Below, in pieces: positions 16,198 through 27,110 of a stretch of DNA of 64,000 bases. The position numbers and the translations under genes are program-made. The notes below the pieces were generated by a model that made no database searches, had not been told where the DNA came from, and worked only from the letters and a program-made list of their open reading frames with translations. Source of the DNA: Diplonema papillatum (taxonomy: Eukaryota; Euglenozoa; Diplonemea; Diplonemida; Diplonemidae); the NCBI GenBank assembly GCA_030068145.1, contig JAPJBO010000074.1, positions 124,001 to 188,000 of the forward strand, read 5' to 3'. The stretch's first letter is position 1. Each line of letters starts with the position of its first letter.

Positions 16198-19100
16198 TCA
16201 CATTTTCGCGAGTTTTTCCGCCAGAAGCGCGTGTGCATCAGCCTGCGCCTTCGCGCACTTCCGAGGATCGACGCCCTGTGTTACGTGTGGTTCTGGTCTC
16301 TTAATCCGAGAAGGAATAATAAAAACGAAGACTTGGCGGTTCTCTTTTGAGTTCGAGGCCTTGTTGCGCGGGATCAATAGGGACCGCGAACGAGGACAGC
16401 CGCAGCATCGCCAAAAGCCAATGCTATCTACTAGGCGCCCTTTTCTTATGGGGGTCTTCTTCTTTTCTTTCCGCAAATAAGCGCAGCCTATCACGTCAGA
16501 TTCTCCCAAGGATCTTGTTCCGTGTTGGGGCCTGGAGTGCAGTATTCCCCGCCGACATTCAGACCCGAGTCATGGCCTTAGATACAGCGGGATGTACTCC
16601 TGCTACTTTTCAAAGGCCGCGGAGGTCAGCGGACCGGAGCTACCGGAGAGGGTGTGTGTGCGTTGTGTGGTAACCTGATACGTGTGTGTGTGTGTGTGTG
16701 CGATGATGTGGGTTTGCGTGGCAGCCTGATGCGTGTGCGCTGGCTGTTATACGAGCTTGATGCTCCGCATGGATGCTTGGTGCCGTGTGCCGTGGGCACC
16801 GCCCGCTGCCCACGGGGATTCGTTTGCGACAAGAAACCCTCGGAGGGAAATACTCGAGGGACTGCTTTGTGCTCATTTCGAAGGAGGCTAGAGGGGGAGA
16901 AAACAATACAACTACAAAGTGGGTCTTTTTTGTTGAACGCTTACGCCCGCCACTAAACCCAGGTACCTGTGTTTCGTGTGGGCTACAGCACATTTACCTC
17001 CTTTGATCTATCGCAACTGGCAGTCTCCTCAAGCATTTCCTACAAAGCAGGTGCTTATACAAAAAAAGAAGCTTCTTTACGGGGCGGGCCCTCAAACAAG
17101 TTGCAGGTAGGCGTTTTAAGCCGCTTTCGAAAGGTTAGGCGAGGGTCTGGAACCTTTCTATCGTAAGGTTTGCCTTGCGACGCTTGAAAAGAACGTGTCC
17201 GTGGGGCGAGACGACTTGTGTTTTTTTCGGCTGAATTGCATACCTTATTCATAGCGTGGACATCCGAGAAGCTCTTAGTGTTACCCTCAAGAACCTTGTC
17301 CCATGCGTCCTTCCCGTCGGTGTTCAGCGCACACTTCATCCGAAGCTGTGACCCGTCTTCTGAAAACACAGTCGTGACCACCTGTGAGTGGGTGAGTGCG
17401 AAGCCATAAGATAATAATAAGCAACTACCTCTAGAACATGGTTGTGGGGTGGTTCTGGCTAGTTGGTCCAGTGGGCGGGGACTGATTGGTGATTTGTTGG
17501 TGCGATTTAACCTACGTGTGTTCTGGTTAAACCGCTGCCAACGCTCTTTTTAGCTGTAACAAATGTCTCCAGGGAAGCAGAAATTGGTTGTCGCAAAGAA
17601 TAGTTGAGTTGCAGCTCTTGACAAAGATAGATGGAAAAAAGAAGGTGCTTTTATTCTTCGCTTTTTCTCACGAACGGGGGGGTCGGTCCTGCTTTTGGCT
17701 TTGTAGGTTCTCCCGACTCCCCAATTCGTGGTCAGCACAAACTCAAGAGGTCTAGTCAACTATTCCCTGCAGTATTGGCATACTTTTAAAAATAAGACGC
17801 GTCACTGGCTAACCACGGTTGAAACCGGAAAATGATGAGAGGGAATTGTTTTTCGTTGAGCGCTTTGCCCTGGACGTTTGTTTCTTGGTACAGGGCGCAA
17901 GGAAACGCCGTGGAAGGCCTGTGACGCGTTCTTATTTCCTCCCCCGCACGGTGCTGTGTAAGCACCTGCATTGTAGGAAATACTTGAGAAGACTGCCAAC
18001 TGCAAAAGATCAAAGGAGGTAAATGTGCTGTAGCCCACACGAAACACAGGTGAATCTGGGTTTAGTGGCGGGCGTAAGCGTTCAACAACTGTGTCCTTGA
18101 CTCGCCTCCCCGAGTATCTTCGAACCGAAACAATTCTTCCACGCAAAAAAAGAATAGGCGTGTGCTTGTTTGTACGTGCCGGGGGAGTGAGTGAATATGA
18201 TCGTCAGGCTAGTCTTCTCCCAAACACGCTGCCAGCGTTCTCTTTCGTGTTTACAAAGCATTGTTCTTGTTGTTGTTTTGTTCTTCGCCTACACCACCGT
18301 GTGTTGTTTTCTCACTCAGGACTTTTGACCTGTTGTGTTTGTGTGATTTGTCGTGTAGGGGTAGACCCGCATGACCTCACGTCCGTTCAACACGTGGTTC
18401 GGTAGTTACAGCACTTTGGATCCCTTCTGTTCTTTGTCGGGCAGCATCGTCGAGAATTTCCTTTCAAGCTGGCGCTTATGTAAAAAAAGATGGCTTCGGA
18501 TGCGCACCTGCCCTTCTCCGAGAACGAGGCCTTCTTCACTGTCGTCGACGATGTTGTACGCAATGCTGCCGGGGGCGGCTTTGATGGACTTCGCGGTCAC
18601 GTTGACGAGGATGCACGAGTCCGCAGAGATGGTCCCGGCGGTGACGTTGCACAGGGCCGACTTGTTGACGGCACCTTTGTAGAGAGTGCTGGAAGCGACG
18701 CTGGACGACGCGTCGACAGCGCAGCCGTCCGTCTTCGAGTCCTTCGGGCTGCCCTGCTTCGCGCCGAAGAACGCGCGGTAGGCGTCGTTTTCCTCGCCCG
18801 GCTGCGTCAGGCGCATGTTGTTGTCGTTGTAGTACGTAACCTGGCCGTAGTCCCACCAGTACGCGTTCGCGCCGCAGTTGACCGCCGAGAACAGGGTCAG
18901 GCTGCCCAGATCGAAGCCGCGGAGCATGGCTTGCATGCGTTCCCAGTGCGCGCCGCTCTCGTCCTCCTTCGTCCCCTTCTTCGCCATCAGCTCGCCGTAC
19001 GCGGCTTTGGGCAGCGTGAGCGGCATCCAGAAGTGGGGATCCGTGTCCAGCTGGCCTTCTCTCGCGTCGAGCTCCTTCTCGAACTCCTTCATGAGCGCGA

Positions 19101-19878
19101 CCAACATCGCTCCGGAGACGGAGAACGACCCTAAGGACGGACCCACCGTTTTGATGTCCCCGAGATCCTTCAGCATCCGGGTCGCGGTCGCATGGTCGAC
19201 CTTCTCGATCTGCGCGCCTTTCCCGTTGGCGAACTGCACTGCGAGGCCGTACGAAGCCAGCCCTTTTGCCTTCCACTCGTCCGGGTTTGGCAGCGTCACG
19301 AGCATCTGAGCCAGCAGATCCACGTGGGCGTCGGCTTGGTAGGCAGGCGACACGGACGGGATGAAGATCTGGTCCCCCCAGAACACGGAGAGCCGGCCCT
19401 TCCTGCTCGGCGCGTACGCCGCCGTCTGCCGGATCACCGCTTCGAGGATGGTGATGGGCGCGGTGGTGCCGTCCTTCAAAACGACCGTACTCGGGAGCTT
19501 GACGCCTGGCTTGTTGTTGTTTTCGGCGCCCGGCAACGGCGCCAGCCGGGTTCCCTTGCCCGCGGTGTGGTACACCGCTACCGAGAACTTGCCGGAGGAG
19601 AGCTTTTCGGTGAGCTGGACGCCCTTCGCGGCGGCGGCGGCCGCCGCCTTCTTGTACGCGTACAGGGTGCCGAGGCCGTTGCCGGCGCCGCCCTTCCAGT
19701 CCTCGTCGACGCTGATGACGAGGCAGCTTTCGGGCAACACGACTCCTTTGCTGGCCTCGAGGCGTTCCTGCCAGTAGTTCGCCTCGATCACGCCGCTGCA
19801 GCAGATGACGACGGCGTCGAAGCCGGAGGCGATGACGCCGCCCATGGACTCCGCGAGCTTTCCCCTGATGTCGAACAT
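16198..19878 (-). CDS. Sugar-1-phosphate nucleotidyltransferase-like protein, three exons
   Basis: Exons 18508-19878, 17244-17381 and 16198-16275 (457 + 46 + 26 codons including stop) all join in phase 0, with donors CAG|GTGCGC and AAG|GTATGC and acceptors CACAG. The predicted protein has 528 residues. Exon 1 contains the glycine-rich substrate loop AGKGTRLAPLPG followed by NNKPGVKLP, typical of nucleotidyltransferases that make NDP-sugars, then FWGDQIFIPS and a repeated-turn C-terminal region (left-handed beta-helix-like: …TISADSCILVNVTAKSI). The sugar and nucleotide cannot be told; UGPase- or fucose-1-P guanylyltransferase-like enzymes are the nearest types I can name. No signal peptide. 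Introns hold repeats A, B and E. Confidence 0.75.
16848..17070 (+). repeat. Repeat family A, full-length reference copy
   Basis: About 223 nt in intron 2 of the nucleotidyltransferase-like gene. The left end GGAAATACTCGAGGGACTGC and the right end, whose reverse complement is GGAAATGCTTGAGGAGACTG, are imperfect inverted repeats that stay alignable for about 45 nt, through AAGGAGG. Right terminus CAGGTGCTTATACAAAA. No coding capacity. This pattern suggests a MITE. Confidence 0.8.
17626..17925 (+). repeat. Repeat families E then B, adjacent
   Basis: Family E (17626-17768) runs from GATGGAAAAAAGAAGGTGCT to CAAGAGGTCTAGTCAACTAT and TCCCTGCAG. It is followed by a diverged family B copy (about 17790-17920). 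Partial E copies lie at 27866-27945, 31577-31655, 33545-33620, 54996-55050, 59905-59955 and 63025-63095. Confidence 0.75.
17958..18090 (-). repeat. Repeat family A copy
   Basis: Minus-oriented right half of family A (TAAGCACCTGCATTGTAGGA to GGCGTAAGCGTTCAACA) in intron 1 of the nucleotidyltransferase-like gene. Confidence 0.85.
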
Positions 19879-19934
19879 CTTTTCTTTGTTGTTCTTGTTT
19901 TGCTTTTTTACTTTCTTCTTTTTCTTACTTCTTT

Positions 19935-20050
19935 CAATCAGGGTATTAGTTAGAGTTAAGGTTCGCTTGAAATTCCGGGGTTTTAGGGTCTCCGTGTGAC
20001 CGTCGATGAACGGTTTATCTTAGAGCAAGAAAGGGCTATACGGTTACGGG
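19935..20050 (+). repeat. Repeat family D copy
   Basis: Contains GTTCGCTTGAAATTCCGGGG, GGGTCTCCGTGTGACCGT and GAGCAAGAAAGGGCTATA; about 100 nt closely matching 43055-43155, with a more diverged match at 49205-49285. It lies just upstream of the nucleotidyltransferase-like gene, as the other good copy lies just upstream of the Fyv7-like gene. Confidence 0.85.
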
Positions 20051-20051
20051 T

Positions 20052-21260
20052 TTAAAGGCAAGCGCAGGTGCTTGGGACGGCGCGATAATGGGAGTAGTGG
20101 ATAAACGTCGGGAGGAGGGATCGCAGCTGCTGCAGGGGAAAGCTCGCGGAGTCCATGCAAAGCGGAAGTGGCGGGTGTTGTAGTGTTAGTAAGATCGGCC
20201 AGCTGGATGTTTGAGGAAAGCTAGTTGTCAGAGGTTCCTGGGCTTTGCAGATCTTGACCGTTTTGTAGGGGGCTGGTTGCTTTGCGGGTGTTTCTGGTCG
20301 GGTGAACCGTTGTGAGTACCACCCCCACGGTTCGCAATACTCAGACCGTCGGTCTAAATCTGCAACGTAAACTAATCCCTGCTTCTGGTTCCCGACGCGG
20401 GCATTCAGCAGCATGAAATGCTTTGGCGCTGACAGCCCGGCGCAGCTCCCGTTCACAGTAACATCGGTGGTCGACCCGTATGCGTATGGTGTACGCGTAA
20501 GCGCTTTCATCCCGATGAAGAGATTAGAGCACAGGTCTTGATGCGAGGGGTTGATCCCAGCCTTCTGAATACCAGCAGTACGCTGATGCCCAGCAGACTG
20601 GGCCACCTTGCAACCTGAGCTCTGGATCCAACTACGAGCTTCTTAACAGCAGCAGCAGTAATATACGCTATTGGCGCTGGAATTACCGCGGGTGCTGGCA
20701 CCAGACTTGTCTCCCTCGTCGCTCCTCTGCCAAAGCACTGAAGACGAAAATTTTCAGCCGCGCCTGAAAAGACATTTGCCCGTGCGGTATCCTTGTATGG
20801 CAACACCCGTACCGCAAGAGCGGAAAGCTACTGAATCGGCGAATCATCGACTGGACTCCGCGAGGCTGCGGTTTGCGTTTCCAACTTAGCGGGCGCGAGT
20901 GGTAGGCCGCAGGCAAAGTGTGTCCGCCCAACCAAGACACGATTGCAGGTCTTTAACGTCACCAGAGCGTACCAGCACAAGGGCGCCTGCACACCAGCAA
21001 AGCATGTCAGCATAAAGATCAGCACTGCAAGAGACGGGAGTAACGCACAAGTACGGCACAATACTGCTCTCAAACAAAACATGGCAGCCTCACTACGCAC
21101 ACGTGACGGGAGCAAACAGAAGAACGGAGCAACCGGCACTAAGGTATGTACTGAAGCGAAATACGTTTGTACCGAGGAAACCAGACGGTCGGAAAAAGAC
21201 GAAGAAACAAAAGAAAAAGGCGAGTTGCTATTTTCGGCATTGAGGCATTGCATAAAAGGA
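20052..21260 (-). pseudogene. Possible broken secreted-protein gene, unrecognised
   Basis: Several minus-strand stretches look like protein but sit in different frames: an N-terminal hydrophobic segment (LLPSLAVLIFMLTCFAGVQA) near 21.0 kb, and around 20.3-20.5 kb a stretch with DVTVNGSCAGLSAPKHFMLL and LVYVADLDRRSEY. I do not know the family. Chance open frames cannot be excluded. Confidence 0.25.
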
Positions 21261-22340
21261 CTCCATGGGCCCCGCCGTTTCCCTTTTCGTCTGGCAACGC
21301 CACGACTTCTACTTGTTCAACCCGCCTAAAAACTACGTTAGGACCCCAAAGAGTACCTCCCACAGCTACGCTGAGTGAGTTGATGCACAACGAATGTCGA
21401 CATAGAGTTTCACACAGCCGAGGTGAGGCGGCCCCGTAATACTACCCTCCGCCCGGTGATGTCAGATACGAAGACGTATCTTTACTTCTCCCTCGCTCGG
21501 CTGATCGGTAGGCCATGCCTTCGCACCGTAGATGGGAACAGATAACCGTGAAACGAGCAAGTGTGTCTCGGGACTTCTGTTCACGTTGAGCTGCTGTCGG
21601 GCACCGGCGTTAATGTGTGACAGACGCGCCACCCGACTAGTGTTTCGAAACGAGGGACACCCGTGCAACTGGTCAAGCCAGGGAGCTGTCCTCGGGAAGC
21701 CTGTCACTACCAACAACACCAACAGCCTCAGTTCCGGTGCGAGCGTTGTGGAAACGCGTCAATCAGGCTTTGGCAGACACACTGTCCGGCATGGGAGGAA
21801 AATCGGGCTGGAGGGGAGGTGCGGACCGGGGGAAAGGAACATTCCCCCACCCCTGGGTAAGGAACATTCCCCCCCCTGCCACAGCTGTGCATAGGGTCTT
21901 CACCACCCCGCGTGATCGAATCGTGAACGAGGGACACAACCTCGTAAGTAAGAAGAGCGCCCTTCTCGGATTCGCACCTCCGAAACCTGGCACCACCGGG
22001 AATGCTTGCACAATGTGACCAACCCACCCGGCCAGTTGACGTCGTGTGTCCGTCGAAGTCTGGACACGTTCCCCATACAACCTAAAAAAACGCGGGACGG
22101 CGGTTGCTTTTTTTTCCTTTTGCGCAACGTCGCGTCTGCTTGACGGTTTCACCTGAGCGGCGGCCGACAAAAAAAAACCCCTGGCAAAAATCTTCCTGCG
22201 CGTTTTGTGTCCCAAAGCGAATCCTGGACAAGCACGTCTCGAGCTCTCTCCTCTCCTTCCTCTCTCTTTGGCGTGCGCCCGGCCGTTTCGACTCTGGTCG
22301 AGCGGGAAAAGAAAGGGCCGCGGCCGCCTGCGGCGTCTTT
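21260..22340. other. Intergenic interval, nothing recognised
   Basis: About 1.1 kb without a supported gene or RNA. It contains a short local direct repeat (GGAACATTCCCCCACCCCTG-like, 21836-21875). It should include the 3' UTR of the dehydratase gene near 22.3 kb. Confidence 0.4.
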
Positions 22341-22342
22341 GC

Positions 22343-22906
22343 TCAGTCGATGATGAAGCCAAGCTCGGACAAGGTGTCGGCGAACTTCTTGACTCTTCCC
22401 GACAGCGGCCTGGGGAGTGAGACGTGGATGTTGTTGTAGACGTTGAAGATGGACGGGTGCAGGTGCTCGTCGAGGGCAGATATTTTTTGCATGAGAGCGA
22501 ACGCCTCGACGAAGTCGGTGCACTGCTTCTTGTAGACCCGTGTGCTCTCGTGGACGGCGCCTACGGGGAGGGTCTCGAACGAGTTCTCGCTGACTTTGTC
22601 CATGTATAGGGCCATGTCGAGGTCCTTCACTGTGACGGCGTTGCCGGCGTCGTGGGTTGTCAGCTTCACCGTCACTGCGGCCTCGGTGTACCGCCACTCC
22701 GGGTGGTGCTGGGCCCGCTCAGCCTGCTTCGACACCCCGCCGAGGAACGCCCACAGCTCGCTCTTCGTCTTGAACTCGAACGTCCGCAGCAGCGCTCCGC
22801 CCTCCTCGTCCCACCCCGCGTGCAGCTGCGCCCGCTTCGGCGGCTCCGTGAAACAGCTGCGGCGGCCGACGGCCGCCCGCGTCACGCTTTGAAGGCTTCG
22901 GCGCAT
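22343..22906 (-). CDS. Pterin-4a-carbinolamine dehydratase, duplicated domain
   Basis: Single exon, 187 residues. Start at 22906 (MRRSLQSVTRAAVGRRS…, a basic, Arg/Ser-rich N-terminus that suits a mitochondrial presequence). Residues about 28-110 match the PCD/DCoH fold with the active-site pattern AQHHPEW…VTVKLTTHDAGNAVTVKD. After a linker the last 70 residues (FVEAFALMQKI…HLHPSIFNVYNNIHVSL) resemble a second, degenerate PCD domain lacking the full HHP motif. The enzyme dehydrates 4a-hydroxytetrahydropterin in tetrahydrobiopterin recycling. Ordinary PCD is about 100 residues, so this is nearly double length. First domain certain, second inferred. Confidence 0.88.
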   Translation of the reverse strand: MRRSLQSVTRAAVGRRSCFTEPPKRAQLHAGWDEEGGALLRTFEFKTKSELWAFLGGVSKQAERAQHHPEWRYTEAAVTVKLTTHDAGNAVTVKDLDMALYMDKVSENSFETLPVGAVHESTRVYKKQCTDFVEAFALMQKISALDEHLHPSIFNVYNNIHVSLPRPLSGRVKKFADTLSELGFIID

Positions 22907-22989
22907 CGTGTTTTTGTCCCCCTCCTCTCCTCTTTCTTCTGTTTCGAACAACCTGGCGGGGAGGGGAGGCTTTGTATACACTGGTTGAA

Positions 22990-23205
22990 AATTACAAGGG
23001 AGGGAAGTGTGCTGCAGCCCGCCGAAACCAGTAAATCTGGGGTTAGTGCCGGCGTAAGCGTTCAAGTAGAGGGCATGCTGAGGTCCTTCACGGTGACGGC
23101 GTCGCCGGCGTCGTGGGTGGTCAGCTTCACCGTCACTGCGGCCTCGGTGTACCAGGGAAGTGTGCTGCAGCCCGCCGAGACACTGGTAAAGCTGGGCCTA
23201 GTGCC
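22990..23205 (-). repeat. Family A pieces flanking a copied dehydratase fragment
   Basis: Partial family A (22990-23066), then about 85 nt (23069-23153) nearly identical to the neighbouring dehydratase coding sequence at 22608-22693, then another family A piece (23154-23205). The fragment keeps the gene's orientation but has no usable frame context. Confidence 0.8.
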
Positions 23206-24890
23206 AAGTTTGTATTCCCTTCCTTTCGTCAGTGGGAACCATGTAGTAGATTGTCAAGCCACCATCTAAGGCCCCGGAATCCGGGCCGGATTTCGAGGCA
23301 ACCAGACACACCCAGCACCAGTATGGGTGTACGGCTTGTCATTCGCATCACCAGAAGCATCAGAGAAAGCACAGGTGTTCTACTGCTCGCATCAATTTGT
23401 GCAGCAAAGCGCGACTTTTGCATTTTCTATCCTTTTCTGTTTCATGTTTCCGATTTTAGAAGGAGAAATCTCGAAGGGGGGAGAGGGTATTGTGAAAGAA
23501 AGACTTAACAATGAGGCCACGACCACGAAAAAAAAAAAAAACACACCAAAGCGCGGCCGGTAATCTCGACGGAAAGGGTGGGAGCGATACCACTACGGAA
23601 ACGGATCTCTTTTCTCTCTCGGCGCTTGTCCACAAGCGAGGGGTGAAGTTACGATGCTTTCGGGATAGCGACGGGTGTAATAACCGATTCGATCTATTTC
23701 CTTGGTGTGTGGGAGGGTTGCGGTGCCTCTCCCTGTTGCAATTCAAACCCCCCTTCCTACAAAGCCGGTGCTCATTCAAAAAGAAAAGGCGTCCATCGTG
23801 TGGATCACGTGGATGGTGCATGTCCGGTTTGCGCACTTAAAAAAGAAACGCGAAGATATATTTGTATAACCGGGGGACCCGCCAAAAGGTTCGTAACCTT
23901 TTGAAACACTAGAAAGAAGTCAGCAAGCCGATAACCTCCGAAGCACGCTGTGCCCAAGCCTGCAATGCGTCTGCATGCACCCAACCAGATTGCGATTTCA
24001 ACCAGAACACAACAATTCGTTCGCTATGATGTGTTCTGGTCGGCGTTTAATTCAAGTCTTCTGTTTGACTGACCGGCTTGAGAATTGAAGGAAATGCGTA
24101 GGAAAGGAACTCAAGGTGTCGGGATGTATATACAGTGGCATCTACCGTGGTCAACGCTGCGCCATGGGATACCCTTGCACGAATTACCAAGTACGCGCGC
24201 GAGTACACCGTGTATGACGTTCCCAGCTATCGCAGAAGATGGCCAATAACAGTATAAAATAGCTATAATATGATGCAAACCGTCATTCCGCGCGTTGAGT
24301 CCCAACTGAGAAAAAGTTGACTTTTTTACTGTTTTACCTTTTTCTTTGCCGGCTTGTTAAAGCCGGATCCGCCTCACGTACGCGGATGCTGCTCTGTGAC
24401 CTGAAATCCGAGCCGCCTGCACCGGTTAAACAACACATAGTGTTACTAAGCATGTTCATCTTGCGGCCACGCACAGTTCCGCAACCAACTGATGTAAATT
24501 TGTTGCATTAGTGTGTGGGCCTTTGAAGCGTGGATGATGCCTCTCGCGCTGTTCCCCTTGAGGTTCCTGGCTCATGCCAAAGCGCCGCCGCCCGGGTTAA
24601 GGGGTTGCGGCATCAGGCGTGAGGGAGACTGTTCGGAGGGGTCACCACCCACCGAATTTGTTGCATTAGTGTGATTGTCAGGCCTTCGACTACCCTGAGC
24701 AACGCACCAACAGATAGTTTCTGAAGGGAAATAGCGCGGTGGTGCACGTCAGGAGGCAGGACTCCTTCTCAGTCGAAACAGGCAGTGGGAGAGAACGCTT
24801 TCGTGTCGCACCTCCTGCGTCTCAGGAGGTCGTGAGTGAGCCAGACCTGTCGCTACTAGATGTGTTTGGTGGCAAGCACTAAGTGTTTCT
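23205..24890. other. Intergenic interval with small repeats
   Basis: No supported gene. A family A terminus is at about 23727-23785, an A13 run at about 23528, and a direct repeat AATTTGTTGCATTAGTGTG at about 24495 and 24655. Confidence 0.4.
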
Positions 24891-24892
24891 AG

Positions 24893-25010
24893 CGTTATTT
24901 GTGGATTAGAAGGTCGGTGTTTTAAAGTCTCCGGTTGACCGTAGAGGCTTGGGTATGGAGGGGGTTGAGAAAAGTGAGAGGGTGCTGCTCGTTTCGTTAG
25001 TCCATTTGCT
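24893..25010 (+). repeat. Repeat family C copy
   Basis: Begins GTTATTTGTGGATTAGAAGG and continues GTTGACCGTAGAGG…GAAAAGTGAGAGGGTGC; parallels 11930-12040, including the trailing GCTCGTTTCG. Confidence 0.75.
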
Positions 25011-25249
25011 TCGGAGCAAGTTGGAAAGGTGGCGTTTCGGAAACTGAAGGTTCGTAATCAGTAAACTGAGACGGAGCGGGAACGACTTCAGCACTCCTTT
25101 TCGCAGGGGCGTGTGCGGAGGGGGCGCCTGCACAACGAAATGAAGACAGGCCAAACGAGGCATTGTACAGCCCTTGGGATGCGGTCGGTGGAAGGAATGC
25201 AAAATTTTGTTCTGTTGAAAGCGAGGCTTTCCCACCGCATCCCCCCCCC

Positions 25250-25440
25250 TGGTCAAACGATTCGCATGCGATAATAATTATCGCATTAATCGCACAAAAT
25301 TATCGCACATAATCGGCATGCGATAATATGCGACAGTTCATCATACTGTATTTGCCCGGGTTTTCATCTGCGATAATGCGAATGAAAATACGATAATTGG
25401 CGCCAAAATCCCAAATGCGATAATGCGAATCGTTTGACCA
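25250..25440. mobile_element. Small inverted-repeat element (MITE)
   Basis: About 191 nt bounded by perfect 18-bp inverted repeats, TGGTCAAACGATTCGCAT at 25250-25267 and its reverse complement at 25423-25440. Inside are many GCGATAAT/ATTATCGC words that can pair, and no coding frame. C-rich runs flank both sides, so a target duplication cannot be read with certainty. Confidence 0.85.
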
Positions 25441-27105
25441 CTATGCGGATTCCCCCCCCCCCCGGTGAGCCAGTCGCGAAACAGGAGGGTAGTCATCGGG
25501 TCACATCGCGGCACCGAAAACACTCGAGAAGCACCGCACACGATGTCTTTCGAGGGAGAACCAATTACTTCCACCCGGCACTGTACCCAGATTTCCGTAA
25601 GGTTCGTGCTGCCGGTTACAGCAACATTTCCTTTTTCGTTTGCATTTCGCAACTGGCGGCCACTTCGAGTATTTTCTCCAAAGCAAAAACGAAGTTGCCC
25701 TGAGGCATCCATGGCACAGTGTCATTCCCGACGCTGCGTCTATAAGGTTTACCAATTGGGTTTGAATGCGTGCAGTCACCTGATGGCAAGCTTCCAGACA
25801 AGAAACGTTGCGGTCAACCGCAGCACACAAGGATAAACTCCTTTGTGCGGTGCTTGACCCTAGCCGGATCCAGCTGCAGCCTGTTGGTCTTTCGTCGTAC
25901 TCTAGGTAGACAAAAAGACAAAGAACTGTATTGTTTGCCATGTTGATACATAGAGAGGAGACAAGCCCCCCGAAGACGAAGAAAAAGAAGAAGGAAAATA
26001 AAAAGAACTTCGATCCGGGGCAATCGTGCAAAGCTTGCATTGGGGCCAACACAGTGCCCGTCCGCTGTGCCTTGGTGGACCGTCTCTACGGGTGCGTGTT
26101 GTAGCACAAGCGCCGAGCGCTGATGCTTCGCTTTTGGGAAATCGGTAGCCACTTGACCCGTAGGCTCTCGGATCCACGGTAACTCCGAACTCCAGATCCT
26201 CGTAGCACTTGTGCTTGCAAAAAGGGGAGGCGTCGCTGCTCATCTGCCAGATCCGTCCTGAAGTGGCCCGGCCGGAATCAGCTGCTGTCCTGCTGTCCCG
26301 ATGAGAACGGGGAGGGGAAACCACAGCTTCTTATACACGAAGCAGTGCAGAAAGGTTCGCGGCTCGTCCATATACGTCTAACTTACAACTGGAGTGTCCA
26401 TGCTTTCCTCTTGGGTGCTGCCGTCTGCATGAGGAGACACGGCGGATCACTACCCGCCTTTTCTAACAGTTGTCTGCAGACTAAACGGAAGTCACCGCTC
26501 GGATGAAAGCGACGCTGTTGCAAGACGGGTAGTAGAAGATCGCTGTCCGATATGAGCAGTTTAACCACGTCAGACCGATGGGAGCAAGCAGCCCCAGCTG
26601 CTTTGGGACTACGGAGGGTAACTCCGAAGTACCTCGTGAGTGCAAATAAATGGTAGCTTTAGATACGGATAACGAAACAAGAGAGAGAGACGAGTTGGAG
26701 TGCAGGGGCCATCTCTCCCGAGAGTTTCTGCCCTCACTTCTCTTCGTACTGCTAGAGTGGGATTGCCAAGAAGATTGGCAATGCCCACCGCTGGCCTTGC
26801 GAGCTCCTGTGCGCAAAGGCCGATTTTCCTTCGTTTCTCTTCTCGTTCTCCTGCGTGAAAACACGATGAAAAAGCGAGATCTCACGTTTCTCGAAGGCTC
26901 GGTTTTGGTCTTCATCTTGTGATCGAATGAAGGTGGACGAGACGCACGAACTTTCTGCACGCGGAGAGCTGCCGATGCAGACGCTCTTTGGGCTGGGTGT
27001 TTCCCTGTGCAACAGACGTAGAAAGGTTTTGGAGTGCTCATGGGCCTTTTTTTTCCCTCTTGCCCAACACCCATTATTTTTTCTTCATCTTCCCGTCGGC
27101 TGTTC
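25441..27105. other. Intergenic interval
   Basis: No supported gene. A family A right end lies at about 25638-25690. A minus-strand stretch at 26085-26190 shares GCCTACGGGTCAAGTGGCTA and following sequence with 40573-40690 on the plus strand, indicating another dispersed repeat. Confidence 0.4.
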
Positions 27106-27110
27106 CCCTC

